Positions 41,177 to 49,935 of a DNA stretch of 64,000 nt are shown piece by piece; position 1 is the first letter of the stretch; each line of letters begins with the position of its first letter. Made by a program: the position numbers and the translations under genes. The DNA lies in assembly GCA_028687335.1 (NCBI GenBank), contig JAQUAI010000004.1, positions 1 through 64,000 of the forward strand, given 5' to 3'. The stretch comes from Gallionella sp. (GTDB taxonomy: Bacteria > Pseudomonadota > Gammaproteobacteria > Burkholderiales > Gallionellaceae). The notes below the pieces were generated by a model. The model was not told where the DNA came from. It searched no databases and worked only from the letters and a program-made list of their open reading frames with translations.

Positions 41177-43612
41177 TTATTTTTTCGCTGGCACCTGCGG
41201 CAAATGCCAGATGTCGCGGTTGTAGTCGAGAATGGTTCGGTCACTGGAGAATTTACCGCTAGTGGCCGAGTTAATGATGCTCATGCGCGTCCACTTGTCG
41301 GTATTCAAGTAGGCTCTATCCACTTCTCGCTGCGCATCGATGTAGCTGCGGAAATCAGCGGCGGTCAACCATGGATCGGCAGGACTGTAGATCGCTTGAA
41401 TGATCGGATCGAAAATACCCGGCTCGAACAAGTTGAAGTGTCCGCTCTCCAGCAGATGCATAACACGACGGAAATCCAAATCGGCATGAATAATCGCAAG
41501 CGGATCGTAGTGCCCGCGAGTCGCTTCAACTTGCTCTGCGGTCAAGCCAAACAAGAAGAAGTTTTCCGCACCTGCTTCTTCGCGGATTTCGATGTTTGCA
41601 CCGTCCAGCGTGCCGATGGTCATCGCACCGTTCATCATAAATTTCATGTTGCCGGTGCCCGATGCTTCCTTACCAGCCGTGGAAATTTGCTCAGACAGAT
41701 CGGTACCCGCGCAGATGATCTCCATTGCCGAAACGCGATAGTCGGGGATGAAAGCCAAACGCAGCAAACCCTTGGTTTCGTCGTCGTTGTTGATGACACG
41801 TGCCACCGCATTCACCAGCTTGATAATGCGCTTAGCCATCATGTAGCCGGGAGCCGCTTTGCCACCGATCAGTACGCAGCGCGGTGTCCAGCTAGTTGTA
41901 TCACCACGTTTGATACGGTCATACAGATGAATGACGTGCAGCACGTTGAGCAACTGGCGCTTGTATTCGTGAATACGCTTGACCTGCACATCGAACATCG
42001 CATTGACATCGAATGCGACATGACAATCCTTCAGCACGAGTTCGGCCAGACGTTGTTTGTTGGCCTGCTTCACCTCGCGCCATTGCTTTTGAAACGCACT
42101 GTCATCGGCAAACTTACGCAAACCATCCAGCTTGGATAGGTCGGTCAACCAGCCATCACCAATAGCACCGGTGATCAGCTCACTCATTGCCGGATTGCTA
42201 GAAGCGATCCAGCGACGCGGTGTCACACCATTGGTCTTGTTATTAAATTTCTTCGGCCACATCTCGTAGAAATCACGGAACAGATGCTGTTGCAGCAACT
42301 GCGAATGCAGTGCCGCGACACCGTTCACCGAGAAGCTAGCCACCACCGCCAGATAGGCCATGCGCACTTGCTGCTCGTGCCCTTCTTCAATGATGGACAT
42401 GCGACGCTGACGCTCGATATCGCCGGGATAACGCAAGGCAACATCGGCCATGAAGCGCGCATTAATCTCGCGCACGATTTCGGCCAAACGCGGCAACAAA
42501 CGGCCAAACATACTCATCGACCAGCGCTCCAAAGCTTCCGGCAACAAAGTATGGTTGGTGTACGCCATCGTGTTACACACCACTTTCCAAGCCGAGTCCC
42601 AGCCCAAACCGTGCTCATCCATCAGCAAGCGCATCAACTCAGGCACAGCGCAGGTCGGATGCGTATCGTTCAATTGGAAGCAGTTCTTCGCTGCAAAATC
42701 ATGGAAGTCGTTGCCATTGTAGGTAACCCACTGACGCAACACATCCTGCAAGCTGGCCGAGGCTAGGAAATACTGCTGGCGCAAACGCAACTCTTTACCG
42801 TTCTCACTGGCATCGTTCGGATACAACACCATCGTGATGTGTTCGGCGGCATTTTTTGATGCCACTGCTTCGGTATAGCTGCCCGCGTTGAATTCGTTCA
42901 AATTAAATTCTTCGGTCGCTTCCGAGCGCCACAAGCGCAAGGTATTCACCGTGCCATTCTGGTAACCGGGAATCGGCACATCATGCGGAATCGCCATCAC
43001 GTCCAAGGTATCCACCCAACGCACATGCAAATGCCCTTGCGGATCTTTGTGATATTCAGTGTGGCCGCCGAACTTCACGCGAGTCGCAAACTCGGGACGC
43101 TCAATCTCCCACGGATTGCCATCGCGCAACCAGTGATCGGGCTCTTCCATCTGATAACCGTTCTCCACCTTCTGACGGAACATACCGTACTCATAGCGAA
43201 TACCGTAGCCCTTAACCGGCAGTTGCAACGTGGCACAGCTATCAAGGAAACACGCAGCCAAACGCCCCAAACCGCCATTACCCAAACCAGCATCGTGTTC
43301 GTAGGACGCAAGGGTTTCCCACTCCAGCCCCAACTCTTTCATTGCCGCCTTGGTAGCGTCGTCCAAATCAAGATTGAGCGTGGCATTGTTCAGCGCACGC
43401 CCCATCAAAAACTCAAGCGAGAGGTAATAAGTGCGTTTGCAGTCAGCATCGTGATAAGCCTTGCGCGTCTCTTTCCAGCGTTCAACCAAGCGGTCGCGCA
43501 GGGTATACACCAGCGAGGCGTACATCTGATGACCAGACAACGCCAGATCGTCGCGCCCCAGCGTATGGCCAAAATAACGGCGAAAATCTTCGGAGATACT
43601 TTCGGCATTCAT
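41177..43612 (-). CDS. glgP: Glycogen/alpha-glucan phosphorylase (start uncertain)
   Basis: 811 residues from the first ATG (43610-43612). The PLP lysine is in EASGTGNMKFMMNGAMTIG; the N-terminal core starts SISEDFRRYFGHTLGRDD. The frame is open to a TTG at 43783 and beyond the ATG. A strong AGGAG at 43682-43686 lies 6 bases before an in-frame ATC (43673-43675), which would give an N-terminus ATKKTKSKTSQVLG; the ATG and TTG have no good Shine-Dalgarno. The enzyme releases glucose-1-phosphate from glycogen. No glgB, C or A in this window. Confidence 0.93.
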   Translation of the reverse strand: MNAESISEDFRRYFGHTLGRDDLALSGHQMYASLVYTLRDRLVERWKETRKAYHDADCKRTYYLSLEFLMGRALNNATLNLDLDDATKAAMKELGLEWETLASYEHDAGLGNGGLGRLAACFLDSCATLQLPVKGYGIRYEYGMFRQKVENGYQMEEPDHWLRDGNPWEIERPEFATRVKFGGHTEYHKDPQGHLHVRWVDTLDVMAIPHDVPIPGYQNGTVNTLRLWRSEATEEFNLNEFNAGSYTEAVASKNAAEHITMVLYPNDASENGKELRLRQQYFLASASLQDVLRQWVTYNGNDFHDFAAKNCFQLNDTHPTCAVPELMRLLMDEHGLGWDSAWKVVCNTMAYTNHTLLPEALERWSMSMFGRLLPRLAEIVREINARFMADVALRYPGDIERQRRMSIIEEGHEQQVRMAYLAVVASFSVNGVAALHSQLLQQHLFRDFYEMWPKKFNNKTNGVTPRRWIASSNPAMSELITGAIGDGWLTDLSKLDGLRKFADDSAFQKQWREVKQANKQRLAELVLKDCHVAFDVNAMFDVQVKRIHEYKRQLLNVLHVIHLYDRIKRGDTTSWTPRCVLIGGKAAPGYMMAKRIIKLVNAVARVINNDDETKGLLRLAFIPDYRVSAMEIICAGTDLSEQISTAGKEASGTGNMKFMMNGAMTIGTLDGANIEIREEAGAENFFLFGLTAEQVEATRGHYDPLAIIHADLDFRRVMHLLESGHFNLFEPGIFDPIIQAIYSPADPWLTAADFRSYIDAQREVDRAYLNTDKWTRMSIINSATSGKFSSDRTILDYNRDIWHLPQVPAKK

Positions 43613-43813
43613 GCCGAGCGGAGGAAGAATGCCAAGCACTTGCGATGTCTTGGATTTGGTCTTTTTGGTAGCGATGATATTCTCCTGACTAACTAAATGA
43701 TCCCTCGGCGCAGCCAAAGCCGCACAGCGAAGGGAACGGATGTGATGGATTATTTGTAACTGGTCTTTTTTGAAAGAAGCCAAGCAATAAAGCCATTCCT
43801 ACAAGCTGGGGCG

Positions 43814-43841
43814 ATTATCCCACAGCGGCGCAGGTATTCAA
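43814..43841 (-). promoter_or_regulatory. Likely promoter of glgP-glk-DUF3025
   Basis: Minus-strand TTGAAT (43836-43841), 16-base spacer, GATAAT (43814-43819), in the gap between the ABC ATPase stop and glgP. Confidence 0.55.
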
Positions 43842-43857
43842 AATAAAGGCTTTTTTC

Positions 43858-44526
43858 TCAGCCAACTACACGCCCCGCCGCCAAGCGCAACTGTGTCGCG
43901 CAACGCCCCGCCAACGCCTCATCGTGCGTCACCAAGATCAACGTCGTACCTTGTGCGCGATTAAGTTGCAGCATGAGCTCAATTATCTGCGCACCAGTGG
44001 CCGCATCAAGATTGCCGGTAGGCTCGTCCGCAAACAAAATTCGCGGGCGCGTCACAAAAGCACGCGCCAAAGCAACTCGCTGCTGCTCACCACCAGAAAG
44101 ATGCTTGGGCAAATGATGCGCCCGTGCATCCAGACCAACTTGCCGCAGCGAATCCTCGGCCCGCTTACGCGCATCTTTAACACCAGCCAACTCCAAAGGC
44201 AGCATGACATTTTCCAGCGCATTCAAAGCCGGCAACAATTGAAAAGACTGAAACACAAAACCGGCCAACGCCCCACGCAATCGCGCGCGCCCATCCTCAT
44301 CCAACGCAAACAGATCGGCACCGTTCAACAGCACACTACCGCCACTCGGCACATCCAAACCAGCCAGCAAACCCAGTAGCGTAGACTTACCGGAACCAGA
44401 AGCACCAACAATGGCAAGACTCGCCCCCGCTTCAACAGTGAAACTTACTTCATGCAAGATGGTCAGTGGGGTATCGCCACTCATCACTTGCTTGCTTAAA
44501 CCAACAGCCTGCACAATTGCAACCAT
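43858..44526 (-). CDS. ABC transporter ATP-binding protein, LolD/YbbA type
   Basis: 222 residues from ATG 44524-44526, with GAGGAG 10 bases upstream; a longer upstream frame is antisense to tesA. Walker A GASGSGKSTLLGLLAGL, signature LSGGEQQRVALARA, Walker B RILFADEPTGNLD, H-loop VTHDEA. YbbA next to tesA is a conserved arrangement; the partner permease (YbbP) expected downstream is missing, glgP being there instead. Cytoplasmic face of the inner membrane. Substrate unknown. Confidence 0.9.
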   Translation of the reverse strand: MVAIVQAVGLSKQVMSGDTPLTILHEVSFTVEAGASLAIVGASGSGKSTLLGLLAGLDVPSGGSVLLNGADLFALDEDGRARLRGALAGFVFQSFQLLPALNALENVMLPLELAGVKDARKRAEDSLRQVGLDARAHHLPKHLSGGEQQRVALARAFVTRPRILFADEPTGNLDAATGAQIIELMLQLNRAQGTTLILVTHDEALAGRCATQLRLAAGRVVG

Positions 44527-45136
44527 GAAAAATCGACTCCTCAAAACCGTTTTAGTCCTTGCCGCGTTATGGCTACCACTCGCCGCCCATGCCGCGAAGA
44601 ACATTCTCGTATTCGGCGACAGTTTATCAGCCGGATACGGCATCGCCGCCGAAGAAAGCTGGCCGACACTATTGCAAGTCGAACTAAAGCGCACACGATA
44701 CAAACACAAAATCATCAACGCCAGCATCAGCGGCGAAACCGCCTTGGGCGGCAGACAACGCATCGCCAAAGCCTTACAGAAGCACCAGCCCACCATCGTA
44801 ATTTTAGAACTAGGTGCAAACGACGGCTTGCGCGGAGCCAGCACGGCAGATATCGAAGCCAATTTGAACGAAATCATCAAGTGGATCAAACTCGCCAACG
44901 CCAAGCTACTACTAATTGGCATGCGCCTGCCACCCAACTACGGCGAACCGTATGTCACACAATTCGAAAAAGTTTTTCCAAGAGTCGCGGAAAAAAATCG
45001 TGTTCGCCTACTCCCCTTCTTACTCGAAGGACTAACACCCGATCAATTTCAGGCGGACAACCTGCATCCTACCGCTGCCGCACAACCGCTATTAATGAAG
45101 AGCGTGTTAAAAGAATTACAACCGCTGCTGCGCTGA
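44525..45136 (+). CDS. tesA: SGNH esterase/thioesterase I (TesA)
   Basis: 203 residues. Signal peptide (about 1-22, ending AHA). GDSL block FGDSLSAGYG with the nucleophile Ser, block III GANDGLRG, block V DNLHPTAAAQP with the Asp/His pair. Periplasmic esterase/thioesterase/lysophospholipase of the E. coli TesA family. Its ATG overlaps the divergent ATPase ATG (shared CATG), and no Shine-Dalgarno is present upstream. Confidence 0.94.
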   Translation: MKNRLLKTVLVLAALWLPLAAHAAKNILVFGDSLSAGYGIAAEESWPTLLQVELKRTRYKHKIINASISGETALGGRQRIAKALQKHQPTIVILELGANDGLRGASTADIEANLNEIIKWIKLANAKLLLIGMRLPPNYGEPYVTQFEKVFPRVAEKNRVRLLPFLLEGLTPDQFQADNLHPTAAAQPLLMKSVLKELQPLLR

Positions 45137-45255
45137 ATGATAAGAGCAAGTGCCTTGGGTAAGACAATATGGGCACGGCTGAGTATGCGAAACACCAAAT
45201 GGCTTAAGTCGATAACGGCCTAGTACCCAGTTTTATCTTGTCAGATAACAAAGAA

Positions 45256-45289
45256 AAAAGGCTTATTTCCTTTTAGAAATAAGCCTTTC
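45256..45289. terminator. Terminator between tesA and brnA
   Basis: AAAGGCTTATTTC/GAAATAAGCCTTT stem with a 7-base loop. On the minus strand it is followed by TTTCTTTG, on the plus strand by a shorter T-run, so it works best for the brnTA transcript. Confidence 0.8.
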
Positions 45290-45367
45290 TGAATAATGGT
45301 GCGCCGGAAGAAATAAATCTGGGCACTGGGAAATTGAAATGGCGATAAGCTAATCCGCCCGCTGCAT

Positions 45368-45682
45368 TCAACTATGCGTGGCAGGTTTATGAGACTTGAG
45401 CCAATCCTTCAATGCTTCATCAACACGAGTTTGCCAGCCACGTCCTGTTGCCCGAAATGCATCAAGCACATCAGGAGAGAGGCGAATATTGACTGGAGCC
45501 TTCGTCACTTCTTTGCGCGGCCTTCCTCGCGGCTTAAGCATAGTTGCAGCAACTGTCTTGGGAAATAACCCAGACAATACCTCTGCGGCAGGACGTGCTT
45601 TAGCAAAATCTTCTGCGTTCCATTCCGGATTTTCATCGTCCACCGTTTCTGGGGAAATTCGGCGCTTCGCTAATTTAGCCAT
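45368..45682 (-). CDS. brnA: BrnA-type antitoxin
   Basis: 104 residues. The C-terminal ribbon-helix-helix region VNIRLSPDVLDAFRATGRGW and DEALKDWL matches the BrnA antitoxin family; the N-terminus is basic then acidic, as expected for the toxin-binding part. It neutralises BrnT and represses the operon in the known Brucella system. Overlaps brnT by 8 bases on the same strand. Confidence 0.88.
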   Translation of the reverse strand: MAKLAKRRISPETVDDENPEWNAEDFAKARPAAEVLSGLFPKTVAATMLKPRGRPRKEVTKAPVNIRLSPDVLDAFRATGRGWQTRVDEALKDWLKSHKPATHS

Positions 45683-45935
45683 ATCTCTTCACCTCTCGAC
45701 TGTTAGCCTTCCTAAAACTGATTACGTGAACAGCATCTCCGCGTGGCGTAAATACGACCGCATAGAGACGGTCTTCAATGTAGCCAAGAACACGAAAACG
45801 ACGTTCGCCATAATCTTTGCGAACATCTTCAATAATCACCGCACTCGACCACTCCAAATTTTCGACATCATCGAACGGTAATTGCCTGTCGCGAATATTG
45901 TCAGCATTTTTCTTTGGATCAAAGGTGATTTTCAT
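45675..45935 (-). CDS. brnT: BrnT-type ribonuclease toxin
   Basis: 86 residues. Starts KITFDPKKNADNIRDR, then ERRFRVLGYIEDRLYAVVFT and the C-terminal HVISFRKANSREVKRY, the BrnT pattern (RelE-like fold, global translation inhibition by RNA cleavage). The ATG lies only 5 bases after the -10 box, so the mRNA is probably leaderless. First gene of the pair, upstream of its antitoxin. Confidence 0.9.
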   Translation of the reverse strand: MKITFDPKKNADNIRDRQLPFDDVENLEWSSAVIIEDVRKDYGERRFRVLGYIEDRLYAVVFTPRGDAVHVISFRKANSREVKRYG

Positions 45936-45939
45936 GATT

Positions 45940-45969
45940 TATTGTATCTACAATATATATAGCGGTCAA
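45940..45969 (-). promoter_or_regulatory. brnTA promoter and palindromic operator
   Basis: Minus-strand TTGACC (45964-45969), 17-base spacer, TACAAT (45941-45946). The perfect 16-base palindrome TATTGTAGATACAATA (45940-45955) covers the -10 box, and AATCATGATT overlaps the -35 side. A natural site for autorepression by BrnA. Confidence 0.75.
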
Positions 45970-46106
45970 TCATGATTGTTGCTACCGAACATCAACACTT
46001 TCATTGGATCTAGTGCCCCACCAAACAACGTTGATTGGTTCAAGTAGGATTCAGCCGCCATTTGTTGCAGTACGGAGTCATACCATGCTTTGATAGTTGT
46101 GCTCAT
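45966..46106 (-). pseudogene. lipC: N-terminal stub of a third lipase of the array
   Basis: 46 codons from ATG 46104-46106 to TGA 45966-45968. It aligns with the start of lipB: SVLQQMAAESYLN, then ...FGSNN at the position of LNLGSNN, then HD and stop. The whole catalytic part is gone; the stop lies in the brnT -35 region. GGAG precedes the start by 6 bases. It follows LP1 by 12 bases, so the array once continued here and was cut at the brnTA junction. Confidence 0.8.
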
Positions 46107-46118
46107 GTTGTTCTCCCA

Positions 46119-47072
46119 TTATTCCGCTGGATTGATAGGTACTAAAACTTTTTGGACGAATGGCCACACCCCTTTTGTAAAAGCCGGCTGGCAATAATCG
46201 CCATTGGTCAGTCGTGTGTATCTGGAATCCGATCTCGGCCAAACACGGCCAAAGAAACGCCGGAACGCCAGCACTTCATTGCTCGTGCGGTCATAGATAA
46301 TCGTCTCGCCACCTGTGATGCCGTTCTCCAGCATGTCGCCTGTTGAAATCTGCCGCCATGTAAAGCCGTAACGGCTGTTGAGAATATCGGTCTGCTCCTT
46401 GTTTACGATGTAAGGCACATATACATGCTGCTTATTCTTCTGCGTGCCGTACTTGTAGTGGCCCGGCACTTCCGAGCCACGGAAAAAACGGACATACGGC
46501 TTGCCCATTTCATCCGAATCACGCGGACGCTCCATGTAGTTGAAGCGTCCGTGAAATGGCTGCACTAATAACTCTTCCATATTTCTTGTTTGCATTTCAG
46601 TGGACTCATACATCTGATAAACCAAAGCAGAACCTCTCGATGGCGGATAGTTCTGTCTCCCCTGAAACACCCCCTCCACCCTCTCTACCGTCTTGAATAT
46701 CCACTCCCCCGCATCCTTCTCGCACAAAGATTTGAAGTAGGTCTCCGCCCCAATGCCGGGGAAATATTGCGCCTTGAGTTTGTCGTGCGGCTCAGGCAGT
46801 TTGATCGAGTAGGCAAACCGCCCCTCTTCCGTAGCCAGAGGATCGACTGGCTTGATGCTGAGAATGTCGCAACCGCTATGCCTTACATGGTTGGGAATGC
46901 CCTGCTCGAAATACGGCCCTTGCTTGTCCTTGCGGCACTGCGCATCGATGTCCGCCATGATGTCGCGGAACTGCTGGCCCACCGTCGCGGCGCAGCCGCT
47001 GATTGGCAAGCACAACAGCGCAAGCAACACAGCCCGCTTCGCAATGTTTTTGATATTCAATAACGGGCTCAT
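46119..47072 (-). CDS. Array lipoprotein LP1, putative immunity protein with divergent C-terminus
   Basis: 317 residues from ATG 47070-47072, with GGAGG-like purines upstream and ATGA overlap with the lipA stop. Signal peptide with lipobox LPISGC, so a Sec-exported lipoprotein. The first ~75 residues are almost identical to LP2 and LP3 (GQQFRDIMA, QCRKDKQGPYFEQGIPN). From about residue 120 it departs strongly, but keeps YGFTWRQI and a late ETIIYDRTSNEVLAFRRFF that align with the others, so the fold is shared. Not a recognised family. Alternation with lipases and export to the periplasm suggest immunity; a secretion or folding partner is the alternative. Confidence 0.75.
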   Translation of the reverse strand: MSPLLNIKNIAKRAVLLALLCLPISGCAATVGQQFRDIMADIDAQCRKDKQGPYFEQGIPNHVRHSGCDILSIKPVDPLATEEGRFAYSIKLPEPHDKLKAQYFPGIGAETYFKSLCEKDAGEWIFKTVERVEGVFQGRQNYPPSRGSALVYQMYESTEMQTRNMEELLVQPFHGRFNYMERPRDSDEMGKPYVRFFRGSEVPGHYKYGTQKNKQHVYVPYIVNKEQTDILNSRYGFTWRQISTGDMLENGITGGETIIYDRTSNEVLAFRRFFGRVWPRSDSRYTRLTNGDYCQPAFTKGVWPFVQKVLVPINPAE

Positions 47073-47966
47073 GCTGCGTTCCTCCATGCATTGCGTGTTG
47101 CATCATTTGCAGCGAGGCTGGCCGCCCAGTCGAACACCGCTCCCTGAATATCGGGCTGGTCTTCGATGAAAACAGGCGTAGCCGTGGTATGGGTTCCGCT
47201 GTTCGACACGTATTCCGCGTCGTTGTGAGCCCCGTGCCCGAAAAGCTGGGTGATCCTGTCGTCCAGCGGCCCCGTCGTTGTCGAGCCCGGCGACAGTGCA
47301 ATGCCCCGCATGTTGTATTTGCTGTTTACTTGGGCAATGGCGGTTTGATAGGCGATGCTGCCGTAGATGTTGGTCAGGTGCGCGGCGACATCGGTCGAGT
47401 TGTTCGCCTGAAAGGTGGTCAGGGCGTTTTTGAAATCGGCCATCATGTTGGTCAGGCCACCCTTGGTGGTGTCGTAGCTGCCGTGGCCCGCTGCGTTGAA
47501 CACGTAGGCTTGGGCCACTTCAGGATGCATCTCGGCGAAGACGCTGGCGATATGTCCACCCAAGCTATAGCCGGTGACATTGAGTGTTGCATTTGCGGGC
47601 AACACTCCGCTTGCTTTAAGCGTTTGGTAATACTCTTCCAGTGCGGTGATCTGAGCGAAGGCGAATCCCTTGCCCGGTGCGCCCAGTTCGCCGTCCGCGC
47701 CGGAATAGCCGTCGCGATCCCAGTCGCCGCCCTTGGCCACGTCGGCGTATTCAGTGGAGCGGATGGCGAGGGTGTAATTCCCGGCGGCATCTTGTAGCAG
47801 TGTCGCGGAAAGGCCGCTGCCGTTGCCGATCTGGATGTTGACACCGTTCGCGTTCGTGCCCAATGCGGCGAAGCGGCTGTCGTCGTTGCCGCGATGGTCG
47901 ACGACGGTGTAGCGAGTCATGAAATCCGTCGCCTGCGTGGCGGTCATGCGGGTTGCGCCGGGGAGG
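46852..47966 (-). repeat. Array core copy 1 (lipA 3' part + LP1 5' part)
   Basis: 1115 bases nearly identical to 48821-49935 at a constant offset of 1969. It covers most of the lipase gene and the first ~75 codons of the lipoprotein gene. Confidence 0.85.
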
Positions 47967-48136
47967 ATGGGGGTAGTTTGGGTTTGGTCTGGCTTCAAAA
48001 AATCTGGGTTATTGCTCCCGAGGTTTAAACGAATTATTCGTTCACCTTGGTTCAATGCATCTTAATCATTTAAATAGGACTCCGCTGCCATTTGCTGCAA
48101 AACGAAGCTGTACCATGATTGAATATTCGCGCTCAT
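47069..48136 (-). pseudogene. lipA: array lipase interrupted by an in-frame stop at codon 25
   Basis: The true start is ATG 48134-48136 (MSANIQSWYSFVLQQMAAES), overlapping the LP2 stop (ATGA). Codon 25 is TAA (48062-48064) where lipB has TGG; the frame is then open to 47069. From GATRMTATQATDF onward it differs from lipB at only two residues (Asp/Gly in GPLDxRITQ, Asn/Ile in AWRxAA). GYSLGGH lipase nucleophile motif and Ca-loop-like DWDRDGYSGADGE are intact. A TTG at 48053-48055 could restart translation and would keep the catalytic domain, so loss of function is likely but not certain. Confidence 0.8.
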
Positions 48137-49041
48137 TTGTTATCTCCCTTTGCTTGTACCGTTGGCTTAAGAATTTTTGCTATGAATCTGTTATCTGCGT
48201 CTTTTGTCGAAAGCGGCCTGCATACTGTTCCTTGCATCATTTGTGCCGACTGGTGAGACACAAAATTCAACTGACCAAATCTGCGACGGATTGCAAGAAT
48301 CTCTTTGGCAGAGAGATCAAAGATAATTAACTCATGTCCCACAATTCCAAGCTCCCGTTTTTCCAATGGTGAATTTCGGAAAGTGAATCCATAACGCGCT
48401 TCTGATTTTGTAATCGGATAATGTCCCAACCCCCATGGTGGTACTTTAGCGGATAGCTTGGGATCAATTGCGTAGTGAACAAGCTGTGTGTTTGTTAGTG
48501 AGCCTTGTATCAATTCAACCGCATCAACGTATTGGTATATACCGTTAAATGTTGCAACAAAAACCCCGGGTGTCGGGCCGTTTGTCTCATTCCATAAAGG
48601 CACACCAGTTTCTTGCGGTTGTGGCCGCATGATTTTGATCCCATCCACCCCCTCCACCGAACGAAACACAAAGTCCCCTTCCTCCTTCTCGCACAATTGC
48701 TTGAAATAGGTTTCTGCACTCATACCAGGAAAGTACTGAGCTTTTGGCTTGTCGTGCGGCGGCGGCAGTTGGATGGAGTACGCAAACCGCCCTTCCACCG
48801 TCGCCAACGGGTCGGCGGGTTTGATGCTGAGAATGTCGCAGCCGCTATGCCTTACATGATTGGGAATGCCCGGCTCGAAATACGGCCCTTGCTTGTCCTT
48901 GCGGCACTGCGCATCGATCTCCGCCATGATGTCGCGGAACTGCTGTCCCACCGTCGCCGCGCATCCGCTGATTGGCAAGCACAACAGCGCAAGCAACACG
49001 GCCCGCTTCGCAATGTTTTTGATATTCCATAACGGGCTCAT
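48133..49041 (-). CDS. Array lipoprotein LP2, putative immunity protein
   Basis: 302 residues from ATG 49039-49041; lipobox LPISGC. N-terminal ~75 residues shared with LP1/LP3; the rest is clearly homologous to LP3 (PPWGLGHYPITKSEARYGFT; IRRRFGQLNF) at roughly 60 percent by eye. No transmembrane helix beyond the signal. Start overlaps the lipB stop and its stop overlaps the lipA start, so lipase and lipoprotein are translated in series. Same interpretation as LP1. Confidence 0.78.
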   Translation of the reverse strand: MSPLWNIKNIAKRAVLLALLCLPISGCAATVGQQFRDIMAEIDAQCRKDKQGPYFEPGIPNHVRHSGCDILSIKPADPLATVEGRFAYSIQLPPPHDKPKAQYFPGMSAETYFKQLCEKEEGDFVFRSVEGVDGIKIMRPQPQETGVPLWNETNGPTPGVFVATFNGIYQYVDAVELIQGSLTNTQLVHYAIDPKLSAKVPPWGLGHYPITKSEARYGFTFRNSPLEKRELGIVGHELIIFDLSAKEILAIRRRFGQLNFVSHQSAQMMQGTVCRPLSTKDADNRFIAKILKPTVQAKGDNK

Positions 49042-49935
49042 GCTGCGATCCTCCATGCATTGCGTGTTGCATCATTTGCAGCGAGGCTGGCCGCCCAGTC
49101 AAACACCGCTCCCTGAATATCGGGCTGGTCTTCGATGAAAACAGGCGTAGCCGTGGTATGGGTTCCGCTGTTCGACACGTATTCCGCGTCGTTGTGAGCC
49201 CCGTGCCCGAAGAGCTGGGTGATCCTGCCATCCAGCGGCCCCGTCGTTGTCGAGCCCGGCGACAGTGCAATGCCCCGCATGTTGTATTTGCTGTTTACTT
49301 GGGCAATGGCGGTTTGATAGGCGATGCTGCCGTAGATGTTGGTCAGGTGCGCGGCGACATCGGTCGAGTTGTTCGCCTGAAAGGTGGTCAGGGCGTTTTT
49401 GAAATCGGCCATCATGTTGGTCAGGCCACCCTTGGTGGTGTCGTAGCTGCCGTGGCCCGCTGCGTTGAACACGTAGGCTTGGGCCACTTCAGGATGCATC
49501 TCGGCGAAGACGCTGGCGATATGTCCACCCAAGCTATAGCCGGTGACATTGAGTGTTGCATTTGCGGGCAACACTCCGCTTGCTTTAAGCGTTTGGTAAT
49601 ACTCTTCCAGTGCGGTGATCTGAGCGAAGGCGAATCCCTTGCCCGGTGCGCCCAGTTCGCCGTCCGCGCCGGAATAGCCGTCGCGATCCCAGTCGCCGCC
49701 CTTGGCCACGTCGGCGTATTCAGTGGAGCGGATGGCGAGGGTGTAATTCCCGGCGGCATCTTGTAGCAGTGTCGCGGAAAGGCCGCTGCCGTTGCCGATC
49801 TGGATGTTGACACCGTTCGCGTTCGTGCCCAATGCGGCGAAGCGGCTGTCGTCGTTGCCGCGATGGTCGACGACGGTGTAGCGAGTCATGAAATCCGTCG
49901 CCTGCGTGGCGGTCATGCGGGTTGCGCCGGGGAGG
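48821..49935 (-). repeat. Array core copy 2 (lipB 3' part + LP2 5' part)
   Basis: Counterpart of 46852-47966. Only a handful of base differences are seen over 1.1 kb, far fewer than in the neighbouring ~850-base segments. Confidence 0.85.

Noticed and set aside
44527-44937. N-terminal extension of the ABC ATPase to 359 codons
   Set aside because: The extra part is antisense to tesA, whereas the ATG at 44526 has a good ribosome site and matches family length.
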